A stretch of 64,000 bases of DNA from Roseiarcus sp963748545. GTDB taxonomy: Bacteria; Pseudomonadota; Alphaproteobacteria; Rhizobiales; Beijerinckiaceae. The position numbers and the translations under genes were made by a program. The notes beneath the pieces were generated by a model that had not been told where the DNA came from, ran no database searches, and worked only from the letters and a program-made list of their open reading frames with translations. Position 1 is the first letter of the stretch. Each line of letters starts with the position of its first letter. This document shows, in pieces, positions 51,036 through 59,331 of the stretch. Location: the NCBI GenBank assembly GCA_963748545.1, contig CAVVJO010000051.1:124001-188000 (forward strand), given 5' to 3'.

Positions 51036-51674
51036 ATGGCTGAGCGAGAAAAGCCGCCGCGCATCGTCGTTGCCGTGCCGCACGCCGACGGGCTGCACCG
51101 CTGTCCGTGGCCCGGCGTCGACCCTCTCTACGTCGCCTATCACGACGAGGAATGGGGCGCGCCCGAATACGACGACCGCGCCCTGTTCGAGAAGCTGGTG
51201 CTCGACGGCTTCCAGGCCGGGCTGTCGTGGATCACCATTCTGCGCAAGCGCCCCGCGTTCCGGAGCGCGTTCGACGGATTCGACCCCGAGCGGATCGTGC
51301 GCTGGGACGACGCCAAGAAGGCGGCGCTGATGGCCGACCCGGGCATCGTGCGCAACCGCGCCAAGATCGAGGCGACCCAGGCGCTCGCGCGCATCACCCT
51401 CGACTTGATGGCGAAGGGCGGCTTCGCCCGTCATCTGTGGAGTTTCGTCGACGGGCGGCCGATCCAGCCGGAACGGCTGAGCTTGGCCGACATCCCGGTC
51501 GAGAGCCCGGAGTCGCAGGCGATGGCCAAGGACCTGCGCGCGCGGGGCGGCAATTTCGTCGGACCGACGATCGTCTACGCCTTCATGCAGGCGACCGGCA
51601 TGGTCAACGACCACCTTGTCGACTGCTGCCGGCATGAGACCTGCCGCGCGCTTGCCCGAGATTTCCCCCCATGA
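51036..51674 (+). CDS. tag: DNA-3-methyladenine glycosylase I
   Basis: A 212-aa protein. Tag signatures: RCPWPGVDPLYVAYHDEEWG, LDGFQAGLSWITILRKRPAFR, and the C-terminal zinc-site region (DHLVDCCRHETC). It removes 3-methyladenine from DNA. The stop overlaps the ATG of the HD-domain gene (ATGA), indicating an operon with it. Confidence 0.94.
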   Translation: MAEREKPPRIVVAVPHADGLHRCPWPGVDPLYVAYHDEEWGAPEYDDRALFEKLVLDGFQAGLSWITILRKRPAFRSAFDGFDPERIVRWDDAKKAALMADPGIVRNRAKIEATQALARITLDLMAKGGFARHLWSFVDGRPIQPERLSLADIPVESPESQAMAKDLRARGGNFVGPTIVYAFMQATGMVNDHLVDCCRHETCRALARDFPP

Positions 51675-52282
51675 GCGAACGCGCTCGCCAGCGCGCCTGG
51701 CAGCGCATGCTGTCTGGGCGCCGGCTCGACATCATCGAACCCTCGCCGCTCGACGTCGAGATCGGCGACATCGCCCACGGACTGGCGCGGGTCGCGCGCT
51801 GGAACGGCCAGACCCGCGGCCCCGAAATCTTCTCCGTCGCCCAGCACGCGCTCCTGGTCGAAGCCTTGTTTTCCGCGGTCGACCCCGCCCCGCCGGCGCG
51901 CGAAAAACTCGTGGCGCTCCTGCACGACGGACCCGAGTATGTGATCGGGGACCTCATCTCTCCCTTCAAGGCGGCGGTCGGCGGGGACTATCGGCGGATC
52001 GAAATGCGGCTGATGCGGGCAATTCATATTCGCTTCGGCCTGCCGCCCGAGACATCGCCGGACGTGGCCAGACGGATCAAGACAGCCGACCGGCTCTCGG
52101 CGTACCTCGAGGCGACGGCGCTTGCGGGCTTCGCCGAGGGCGAAGCCCGCAAGCTCTTCGGCGCGCCGCCCCTCCCCATTCGCCGCTTCGCCGCCTTCCT
52201 CGAGCCGATGCGCCCCGACGAGGCCGAGGCCCGCTTTCTCGCCCGCTTCGCCGAACTCGACGCGGCCGCGGCGAAGGCTTAG
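51671..52282 (+). CDS. HD-domain phosphohydrolase (YfbR-like)
   Basis: A 203-aa protein. The H...HD...D pattern of HD hydrolases is present (SVAQHALLVEALF, LLHDGPEYVIGDLISPFK, then KTADRLSAYLE). It resembles YfbR-type 5'-nucleotidases that act on deoxynucleoside monophosphates. Translationally coupled to tag; a dNTP-hygiene role beside DNA repair is inferred. Confidence 0.82.
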   Translation: MSERARQRAWQRMLSGRRLDIIEPSPLDVEIGDIAHGLARVARWNGQTRGPEIFSVAQHALLVEALFSAVDPAPPAREKLVALLHDGPEYVIGDLISPFKAAVGGDYRRIEMRLMRAIHIRFGLPPETSPDVARRIKTADRLSAYLEATALAGFAEGEARKLFGAPPLPIRRFAAFLEPMRPDEAEARFLARFAELDAAAAKA

Positions 52283-52311
52283 AAGGGCCGCCCCCAACAG
52301 GAGACGCTCCG

Positions 52312-52824
52312 ATGCCACGCCTGCACGTCTGCTCGCTCGCCCGGATCAGCGAGACGGTCACGCGGACGGGCGCCCGTTCGCTGGTGACGCTGATCAGTCC
52401 GGGAACGCCCGTGACGCGCCCGATCGAGATTGCGCCCCACAGACATCGCACCATCGCCGTGTCCGACATTGTCGTGGCCCTGCCCGGGCAGGTGTTGCCG
52501 GACCGCGCGCACCTCGACGACCTCATCGAATTCATCGAGGCTTGGGACCGCGCCGAGCCGATGGTGATCCACTGCTACGCCGGCGTCAGCCGCTCGACCG
52601 CCGCAGCCTTCATCGCCGCCTGCCTCCTCAATCCGGCGCGCGACGAATTCGCGATCGCCCGCGCGATCCGCGCCGCCTCTCCGACCGCCACGCCGAATGC
52701 GCGGCTTGTCGCGCTCGCCGACGAGCGGCTCGGCCGCGGCGGCCGGATGACCGCGGCGATCGCCGAGATCGGCCGCGGCGAAGACTGCTTCGAGGGGACG
52801 CCGTTCGCGCTGGAGCTGACGTAG
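52312..52824 (+). CDS. Tyrosine/dual-specificity phosphatase-like protein
   Basis: A 170-aa protein with the CX5R active-site loop HCYAGVSRSTAAAF (Cys-Tyr-Ala-Gly-Val-Ser-Arg) and an upstream acidic loop (SDIVVALPGQVLPD). Length and layout match small bacterial protein-tyrosine phosphatase-like proteins common in Hyphomicrobiales. It follows the HD gene by 29 bases, with a good ribosome site (ACAGGAG). Substrate unknown. Confidence 0.85.
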   Translation: MPRLHVCSLARISETVTRTGARSLVTLISPGTPVTRPIEIAPHRHRTIAVSDIVVALPGQVLPDRAHLDDLIEFIEAWDRAEPMVIHCYAGVSRSTAAAFIAACLLNPARDEFAIARAIRAASPTATPNARLVALADERLGRGGRMTAAIAEIGRGEDCFEGTPFALELT

Positions 52825-52842
52825 CGCCTCGTGAGGAACGCC

Positions 52843-53265
52843 ATGAGCCGTACGCTTGCCGGACGATGTTATTGCGGAGCCGTGCACTACGCCGTCGAGG
52901 ACGCGTTCCGCTACGCCGCCAACTGTCATTGTTCGAACTGTCGCCGTGCGACCGGCGCAGCCTATAAGCCGTTCGCGGGCATTGAGCGAGCCAAGCTGAC
53001 CGTGACGCAAGGCGCTGAGAGCCTGCTGATCTTCGGCGACGATAAGGCTCACGACGCGCGGTGCCGACGATGCGGTTCGCTTCTTTATTCGCAGGTCCGC
53101 GACGGCGCCTTCGCTCACGTCGCCATGGGAACGCTGGTCGATGACCCGACCATTCGGCCGGGAAGCCACATCTTTGTGGGATCGAAAGCGCCTTGGTGTA
53201 CGATCACGGACGACCTGCCGCAATTTCAGGAGCACGCCTTCGTTTCGGGTCCCTCTGAATCGTAG
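52843..53265 (+). CDS. GFA (glutathione-dependent formaldehyde-activating)-fold protein
   Basis: A 140-aa protein with the CENP-V/GFA zinc sites: CYCGAVHY, NCHCSNCRRATGAAYK and ARCRRCGSLLY. The family includes Gfa and many uncharacterised members. It lies 18 bases after the phosphatase. Formaldehyde-glutathione activity is possible but not shown by sequence alone. Confidence 0.9.
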   Translation: MSRTLAGRCYCGAVHYAVEDAFRYAANCHCSNCRRATGAAYKPFAGIERAKLTVTQGAESLLIFGDDKAHDARCRRCGSLLYSQVRDGAFAHVAMGTLVDDPTIRPGSHIFVGSKAPWCTITDDLPQFQEHAFVSGPSES

Positions 53266-53282
53266 GCGACCGCGCCGCGGGT

Positions 53283-53438
53283 TCAGGGCGCCGAAATCAC
53301 GTCTTTCAGGACCGCGCGCGCCGCGCTCTGCTCGAGCCGCCAGATGGCGTCGGCAAAGTCTCGATGGGCTTTGCGCGCTTCGCTTTGGCCGATCATCGTG
53401 CGAAGCCGAGCGATCGCGACGGCTTCAAAGATATCCAT
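53283..53438 (-). CDS. Hypothetical small protein (51 aa)
   Basis: A short helical frame (MDIFEAVAIARLRTMIGQ, HRDFADAIWRLEQSAARAVLKDV) convergent with the GFA-fold gene. Composition is protein-like, but no family is recognised. The longer start at 53486 is less likely. Confidence 0.4.
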   Translation of the reverse strand: MDIFEAVAIARLRTMIGQSEARKAHRDFADAIWRLEQSAARAVLKDVISAP

Positions 53439-53847
53439 CACGCCAGGCGGATGATTGAGTGGGGATTTTGATGTTCGCTGGGCCACGAGGTTCCATTGTC
53501 TCGAACATGCGCGTTCGCTGCTAAATGAGCCCCGAGCCCTGCTTGAGGAGGCGGCGAAACCGGTAGGTCAGCATAGATACTCATCTTGAACTTGTTATTC
53601 TTGGTACTGTTGTTCCATTGCTCTATTCTACTGCACTCGTTTGATCCCGGTTTCGCCGAGACTTAAAGTGCCGCAAAGTAGGGGCGAGAACCATTCGTCA
53701 TATTGACGCACCCTCCGTCATCGGTCTCTCGGGAGACAGGAAAGGACAGCAAGAAACTGGACTGCGCAGTCCTGCATAACAACACGCCGGGCGCAACTAC
53801 TCAGCCTGTCCTCCTTCCCATGCCGAACACCCTTGGCTCTGCTCAGC
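53439..53847. other. Intergenic stretch with a 14-bp palindrome
   Basis: About 400 bases, AT-richer than the neighbours around 53540-53700, with no recognisable gene. It holds a perfect 14-bp palindrome GGACTGCGCAGTCC at 53759-53772, flanked by loosely complementary purine- and pyrimidine-rich arms (GGAAAGGACAG and CTGTCCTCCTTCC). A structured RNA or an old element border is possible. Confidence 0.45.
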
Positions 53848-54277
53848 TTACTGCGCCGCCTTCGCCATGGCCTCTTGCTCGGCGGAGGAGGGCGAGCCGA
53901 AATAGGCGGGCTCATTGTCTTTGCCGCCGAGCGCCCCATAAGCGCGCGCGCCGCCAGCGTCGAACAGGACGACGAATTTGTGGCTCTCGCAGTCGGTCGG
54001 CTTGCAGACGAACGACAGCTCGTAGGGCTTTCCGTCGATGACAAGAGGCACGATCTGACCGGCGACGCCGTCGAAATTCTTGTTGAACTGGACGAGCCAG
54101 TCCGGCGTCGGCTGCACGAGCTTCATCAGCCGCTCCCACGAGCCGCGATAGGCGCCGCGCGCCTGAAGCGCGTCGAACAGAAACGGCTGGTCGCCCGCCT
54201 GGGCGCCGACCGGGGATGTCGGCCAAGCTGAGGACCGCGAGGGTCAGGAGGAATGCGGGTCGCATGACTAGTCGCAT
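53848..54277 (-). CDS. ivy: Ivy-type lysozyme inhibitor (apparent frameshift)
   Basis: The signal peptide (RPAFLLTLAVLSLADIP) continues, after one extra base in the GGGG at 54212-54215 is removed, into VGAQAGDQPFLFDALQARGAY. The mature domain has WERLMKLVQPTPDWLVQF, and VIDGKPYELSFVCKPTDCESHKFVVLFD. The CKPTDC loop matches the CKPHDC loop of Ivy that plugs the lysozyme active site. The protein is periplasmic and protects peptidoglycan against host or rival lysozyme. Start at 54277 (MRLVMRP) or 54265. Confidence 0.82.
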
Positions 54278-54336
54278 GGCAATTCGGCCGCCTTTTGGGG
54301 GAAGGAGGAAACGGGGCTTCGACGCACCTGCCGGGG

Positions 54337-54573
54337 TCAGAACGCCTTGAACGTGATGATCGTGCGGGTGTCGACGATGCCGGGAATCGTCTGCACCTTC
54401 TGGCCGACGAAATGGCCGATGTCGACGTCGCGCTCGACGTAGAATTTGGCCAGAATGTCGAAATCCCCGGCGATCGAATAGATCTCCGAGGCGATCTCTG
54501 ATTCGGCCAGCGCGCTCGCCACCTCGTAGGTGCGGCCGAGCGCGCATTTGATCTGAACGAAAAAGGTCTGCAT
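54337..54573 (-). CDS. Stand-alone Lrp/AsnC ligand-binding (RAM) domain protein
   Basis: A 78-aa protein: TFFVQIKCALGRTYEVASALAE, IYSIAGDFDILAKFYVERDVDIGHFV, IPGIVDTRTIITFKAF. This is the C-terminal RAM/ACT-like domain of Lrp/AsnC regulators without a DNA-binding part. Such proteins bind amino acids and may form mixed oligomers with full-length regulators. Four bases after the secreted protein gene; probable operon. Confidence 0.85.
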   Translation of the reverse strand: MQTFFVQIKCALGRTYEVASALAESEIASEIYSIAGDFDILAKFYVERDVDIGHFVGQKVQTIPGIVDTRTIITFKAF

Positions 54574-54577
54574 CCGC

Positions 54578-55591
54578 TCAGTCCCCGTCCTTGCCGGCGT
54601 CCGCGGGCGCATCCGGGCCCGGCGTCTGGCCAGCGCCTTGCCCGTTCCCCTGGCCGGTCTCTTGTGCAACGACTTCGACGTCGCGGTCCATACCTGTCTG
54701 GACCTCGAAGGTCGATTGGTAGGTCTTGCCGTCGTGCCGGGCGATGACCGCGTATTCGCCTTCGGCCAGCACCAGCGACGGAAAGGCGCCCATCAGCTCG
54801 CGGATGACGTCCCCGCCGGGAGTAAGCACCGTGAAGGTCGTATTGGCGAGCGCCTCGGCGCCGGCTTTGTTGACCAGCTTGAGGGTCTGCATCGCGCAAC
54901 GGTGACGCAGCGTGACGTCGGTCAGTTTGCCCGAGGTGACCTTGATGTCGGCGCTGACGATCGAGTTCGACGGCAGCGTCGCGGACGGGGCGGGTGCAGT
55001 CGACTTTCCGGAGGTCGGCGGCGATACGCCGGCCAGGAACTGGCCGCCGACCGTATCGAGATAGGTCGAGACGATATGGTAGGCGCCTTCCGGCAATGCG
55101 ACGATTTCGCCGGCCTTGGCCTTGGCGTCGACCAGCTTGCCCTCAGGATTTCGGCCGACCGGCACGTAGATCGCAAGCGACAGCTTGGAAGGGTCGATCG
55201 GCTGATCGCCGAGCACGCCGCCGATCTTCAACCCTCCCGCGGCGATCGACAGGCGTTCGGTGCGGACTTCGGGACCGAGAGTCAGGCGTTTGGCGGCGCT
55301 CGCGAGCCCGAACGCGGCGTGCACCACGTAGTCCCCGGGCGGCAGGGTCAGAGTGGGTTCGGCCAGATTCAATTCGACCACGAGCGCATGCGAACCGTCC
55401 TCCTCCGTCTTGGCCGAGAACACTCGCCATCGCACGCCGCCGCTCATCGGCGCGGTCTCACCGGTGAGGATCGCCGACAGACTAAGGGTCGCCTGGCCGT
55501 TAGCGGCCGGCGGGTCGGCGCGCGCAGCGCTCAGCGGCGCCATCATCGTCAGCGCCGTCAGGATTGCAAAGATTGGTCCGATCGCCCGCAT
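54578..55591 (-). CDS. Secreted protein of unknown function with repeated beta domains
   Basis: A protein of about 337 aa. A signal peptide (IFAILTALTMMAPLSAARADP) is followed by three or more similar beta-rich units, each with a P-x-G-x-Y/E motif (LTLPPGDYVVHAAFGLA, VALPEGAYHIVSTYLD, LVLAEGEYAVIARHDGKTY). A Gly/Asp/Pro-rich tail closes it. The units recall carboxypeptidase-regulatory/PEGA-like beta sandwiches. Location periplasmic or surface; function unknown. ATG at 55591. Confidence 0.7.
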   Translation of the reverse strand: MRAIGPIFAILTALTMMAPLSAARADPPAANGQATLSLSAILTGETAPMSGGVRWRVFSAKTEEDGSHALVVELNLAEPTLTLPPGDYVVHAAFGLASAAKRLTLGPEVRTERLSIAAGGLKIGGVLGDQPIDPSKLSLAIYVPVGRNPEGKLVDAKAKAGEIVALPEGAYHIVSTYLDTVGGQFLAGVSPPTSGKSTAPAPSATLPSNSIVSADIKVTSGKLTDVTLRHRCAMQTLKLVNKAGAEALANTTFTVLTPGGDVIRELMGAFPSLVLAEGEYAVIARHDGKTYQSTFEVQTGMDRDVEVVAQETGQGNGQGAGQTPGPDAPADAGKDGD

Positions 55592-55717
55592 GTGGTCTCG
55601 TCTCGCCGGCCAGGTCCCAGCGGAGGCCGCCTCGTGCCGCCCCAATGAGGCGGCACGAAGGCGTGTACACCCCGCCTCAATGGAGTAAAGCTCCGCCGGA
55701 CGCCAAGGGAACCGCCA

Positions 55718-56285
55718 ATGAACGATACAATCGACTTACTCAAGCGCCGCCGATCCGCGCCGCCCGCCCTCATGACCGGCCCTGGCCCTATGGCCGAGCA
55801 ACTCGAGACGATCCTCAGCCTCGCCTCGCGCGTCCCCGACCACGGCAAACTCGCGCCGTGGCGTTTCATCGTGTTCGAAGGCGCAGCAAGGGAGCGCGCT
55901 GGCCGTCTCGCCCTGACGATCCGGCTCGAGGACAAACCCGACCTCGACGAAAAGGGACGGGCCGACGAACTCGGACGCTTCGCGCGCGCCCCGATGGTGG
56001 TCGCGGTCGTGTCGCGCGCGGCGCCCCACGTCAAAGATTCCGGAATGGGAGCAGGTGCTGTCGGCTGGCGCGGCTTGCATGAACCTGATCGTCGCGGCGC
56101 GTGCGCTCGGCTTCGCCGCGACCTGGGTGACCGAATGGACCGCCTACGATCGTCGCTTCTGTGCGGCGATCGGGCTCGCCGAGCACGAGCGCGTGGCCGG
56201 CTTCATCCACATTGGACGCGCGGCGCCGGTCGAGGATCGGCCACGGCCGGCGCTGGCCGAGATCGTCACAACATTTCCCGGGTGA
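55718..56285 (+). CDS. YdjA-like nitroreductase (apparent frameshift)
   Basis: The N-terminal part MNDTIDLLKRRRSAPPALMTGPGP and SRVPDHGKLAPWRFIVFEG is typical of the short YdjA/TM1586 nitroreductases that bind FMN as dimers. One extra base in AAA at 56033-56035 breaks the frame. Removing it gives VKIPEWEQVLSAGAACMNLIVAA, then ATWVTEWTAYDRRFCAAIGL and the end at 56285. Restored length is about 188 aa. Substrate unknown. Confidence 0.88.
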
Positions 56286-56293
56286 GGACGGCG

Positions 56294-56914
56294 ATGTTCT
56301 ACGAGCCGGACAATCGCGACAAGACGGCGCTGCCGCACGACCCGTTCAAAGCGATCGTCGCGCCGCGGCCGATCGGGTGGATCTCGACCCGCGCCCTCGA
56401 CGGGCGGGTGAACCTTGCCCCCTACAGTTTCTTCAACGGTTTCGCCAGCAATCCGCCGATCGTCGGATTCTCGAGCGACGGCGGCTACAAGGACTCGGCG
56501 ACGTTTGCGCGCGAAAGCGGCGAGTTCGTCGCCAATCTGGCCACGCTTGCGCTGCGGGACGCCATGAATGCGACCTCTGCGCCGCTGCCGCGCGGCGAAA
56601 ACGAGTTCGTGCACGCCGGCCTGACAATGGCGGGATGCCGCCGGGTGGCGGCGCCGCGCGTCAAGGAGAGCCCCGCCTCGCTCGAATGCAAGGTTGTCGA
56701 GGTCGTCGAGATCCGCAATCGGGCTGGCGCGTGGAGCGGCCATGTGCTGATCCTCGGCGAGGTCGTCGGCGTGCATATCGACGAGGCCTGTCTCCGCGAC
56801 GGCCGATTCGACATCACGGCGGCGAAGCCGATCGCCCGCTGCGGCTATCAGGATTACGCGGTCGTCGAATCCGTATTCTCGCTCGCCCGGCCGAAGGGCG
56901 GCGGGGACGCGTGA
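56294..56914 (+). CDS. Flavin reductase-like (FMN-binding split barrel) protein
   Basis: A 206-aa protein: HDPFKAIVAPRPIGWISTRA at the start, VNLAPYSFFNGFASNPPIVGFS, then SGEFVANLATLALRDAMNATSAP. This is the flavin reductase domain of the DIM6/NTAB group. It provides reduced flavin or acts directly on substrates. It follows the nitroreductase by eight bases; as the sequence is given the two are joined in one frame by the upstream indel, but they are separate genes. Confidence 0.88.
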   Translation: MFYEPDNRDKTALPHDPFKAIVAPRPIGWISTRALDGRVNLAPYSFFNGFASNPPIVGFSSDGGYKDSATFARESGEFVANLATLALRDAMNATSAPLPRGENEFVHAGLTMAGCRRVAAPRVKESPASLECKVVEVVEIRNRAGAWSGHVLILGEVVGVHIDEACLRDGRFDITAAKPIARCGYQDYAVVESVFSLARPKGGGDA

Positions 56915-57462
56915 GGGACGCCCTTAGCCGTTTCCGCCTCCTCGAAGACAGGCCGGGACGAACGCTCGACGGTTGCCGAGGGAGCGGGCGCGCGTCCCAC
57001 CGACTCCGCGAGTGATCGCTCGGCTGGCTCGCGCGCGTGGCGTTCTCTCTGGTTTTCACCGGGACCGCGTCGCCGGGCTGCGAAAGCCAGTAGGAATTGC
57101 GGATCGGCCCAGAAGCGGTTTACGGTTTGTCGACCTCTCTGTGCGCTGAAGCCCCGCCGATTGCGGCTAGACGCATGCGGACGGGGTGGATATTGGTACG
57201 ACCCGAACTCATTGGGAACGGGAGTTTACGCGGAGATTGTGGGCATGTGGATTGGCCGGAATCGCCAAGGTCGTTGAGGGCGAGACCGGGCGGGCTCGGT
57301 ACGGTTCGCTTTGATAAGGGGAGAATTTTATACCCGTCCCGCCTTCGAACTGCGCCGAATTCGGGCCCTTTTTAATCTGATTTTGACGTGAATCCGGAGC
57401 CCAGTGATGTCGTTTCCAAGCAGTGAAAGCAGTTAGCCAGGGCCAAAATCGAGAACCTGTAA
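56915..57462. other. Intergenic boundary before the glycan cluster
   Basis: About 550 bases with no recognisable gene. Base composition drops in GC toward the 3' end (GGGGAGAATTTTATACC near 57318-57335), marking the transition to the AT-richer glycan genes. Promoter of the cluster is presumably here. Confidence 0.5.
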
Positions 57463-59049
57463 ATGCGTTCAATTATCTCCAATTTTGGCTTGTATGTTAA
57501 CCTCGCGCTTGCAGAGATACGGCCGGCGTTGGTTTCGCCCGGCCGGGCATGGCGGGCGCTCGTCATCTGCATGTGGGCTCTTACGGCGATTGTTCTAGGA
57601 ACTTTCATAGGCCTTATGGCGGTTATGCTTCCGCCAATGTCGGTTTTCAGCTTTGTTCTTTTATTCGGCGTGATTTTATTGTGGGCGGCTCCGGATTTGC
57701 CCAAAGCCCCCGATACATTAATTCGCCGTATGTTGATTGTTGCGCTGATTGTGAATTTGGTGATTCCCGTATACTACACCGTTCAAATTGCTTCACTTCC
57801 CTGGATTTCAGCGCGGCGGCTAGTGACGTTTCCGTTGATAGTCGTCTTCGCCATCGCCTTCTCGACCTCAATGCAGGTGCGGCAAAGGATTGCGAAGATC
57901 ATTAAGAGCAATAGGCTGATTGCGATATGCGTATTTGGCTTTCCTTTCGCGGCGTTTCTTTCGATCTTTACGTCCATTGCGCCACTCGCAAGCGCAAGTG
58001 GCCTGATGGACCTGATTATTGAGGTATACGCGTTTTTTATGATAATTCTATATGTGATCAGAGATGATACGGACGTAGATTTCCTAGTCCGTCTTATTAT
58101 GTGGAGCGCGCTCTTCGTGTCTATGATCGGACCGATCGATGTTATGATTTACAGGTCCGTTTATGTTGCAATGTTACCCGATTTTATAGTCCGGAGCTTG
58201 GCCTCCAATCCGGGATTTTCCGCACTGATTACAGGCAGTTTTACACGTGCCGGTCAATTCCGCGCAGCCTCAGTGTTCAACATTGCCCTCTCGTTCGCCG
58301 AGTTCGAGGCGATGATGACACCGCTTGCCGCCGTCTTCGTTCTGAACGGCCAGACTTGGCGAGACCGGCTTTTCGGCTGCGTCCTTATGCTCTTTTGCCT
58401 CATCGGCATATTCGTTTCGGGTTCGCGCGGCGGCTACGTCTCCGCATTTATTGGGTTAACTGTCTTTGTCCTCATTTGGATTGTCCGAAGCTACTGCTTA
58501 GAATTCAGAAGTATGAAGCCCGCAGCTGCCGGTTCATTGGCCGCGGGCCTCATTATCATTTTAATCGGAGGGACACTCTTCGTTCCGGCACTGCATAACA
58601 GGATAATTGGCGGCGGAGAGGAACAGGCGAGCAATGAGGGACGGAGAATTCAATGGGAGATGGCAACGCCGAAAATCTTGTCAAACCCTCTCACTGGACA
58701 CGGCTATGATGCGTCAGGCGGTATTATCGGGTATCGACCGTGTGCCGTCTGTATGGAGAGCGTTGACAGTTACTTGTTATCCGCGTTGGTCGAGACCGGC
58801 ATCTTAGGCGTGGTGACCTTTTTCGGCGCAATCCTTACTGCGTCTTTCTTTGGATTGCGGCGCTACGTCTTTGATCAAACGTGGCCGGCGTCGCTTGCGG
58901 GGGCGCTCGCCTGCTCTCTGATTGCTTATTTTGTGTATAAGCTTGTCCTTTCTCAAAAAGAGAATGTCAGCCTAGCGGACATCTTTATTTGTTGCATCAT
59001 GTTTTTGAATTTCAGTTTCGCAAGAGACAAACTGGGAAAATCAGCTTGA
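57463..59049 (+). CDS. O-antigen ligase/polymerase-like (Wzy_C) membrane protein
   Basis: A 528-aa polytopic protein with about 12 hydrophobic segments. A large periplasmic loop begins after about residue 380 and contains the conserved tail of the family: GSRGGYVSAFIGLTVFVL, then EGRRIQWEMATPKILSNPLTGHGYDASG, and DSYLLSALVETGILGVVTFF. Family members polymerise or ligate undecaprenyl-linked glycans, for O-antigen or exopolysaccharide. Base composition is more AT-rich than the bulk of the window, suggesting acquisition. Confidence 0.85.
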   Translation: MRSIISNFGLYVNLALAEIRPALVSPGRAWRALVICMWALTAIVLGTFIGLMAVMLPPMSVFSFVLLFGVILLWAAPDLPKAPDTLIRRMLIVALIVNLVIPVYYTVQIASLPWISARRLVTFPLIVVFAIAFSTSMQVRQRIAKIIKSNRLIAICVFGFPFAAFLSIFTSIAPLASASGLMDLIIEVYAFFMIILYVIRDDTDVDFLVRLIMWSALFVSMIGPIDVMIYRSVYVAMLPDFIVRSLASNPGFSALITGSFTRAGQFRAASVFNIALSFAEFEAMMTPLAAVFVLNGQTWRDRLFGCVLMLFCLIGIFVSGSRGGYVSAFIGLTVFVLIWIVRSYCLEFRSMKPAAAGSLAAGLIIILIGGTLFVPALHNRIIGGGEEQASNEGRRIQWEMATPKILSNPLTGHGYDASGGIIGYRPCAVCMESVDSYLLSALVETGILGVVTFFGAILTASFFGLRRYVFDQTWPASLAGALACSLIAYFVYKLVLSQKENVSLADIFICCIMFLNFSFARDKLGKSA

Positions 59050-59331
59050 ATTTAGTCCTGCGACGCAAAGAGACTCATATCGTGCGTTATATAGACCGGT
59101 CCGCATATGTTGGATCAATCCGCGCCCCTTGCCGTGTGCCAATTGAAGCTCTTCCGCTTGAAGATTCCGCCCCACGATGGCAGTATGGTTGGATCGCAGC
59201 GTCCGTATCGAATTGCGTCCAAGGGTCGCATTTCCAGAATACGAAACGCATGGCGTTGATAGCGCCTAATCAGAACAACTTAGCCGGATTGTGCCTCGGG
59301 TGAAGGGCATGCTTTTCAAGAGGCCGAATTC

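Noticed and set aside
53808..53830. CCCATGCCGAACAC, resembling a piece of 5S rRNA
   Set aside because: Only about 14 bases match, and the rest runs into the Ivy gene end; no 5S-like stems surround it and no 16S/23S sequence is near.
56033..56914. Natural fusion of nitroreductase and flavin reductase in one 398-aa frame
   Set aside because: The joining segment is out-of-frame sequence created by an extra A at 56033-56035; each gene has its own proper end or start in the corrected frame.
59050..59331. Continuing open frame after the O-antigen ligase gene (…YIDRSAYVGSIRAPCRVP…)
   Set aside because: No convincing start, family or ribosome site; it is treated as a non-coding gap of 282 bases.
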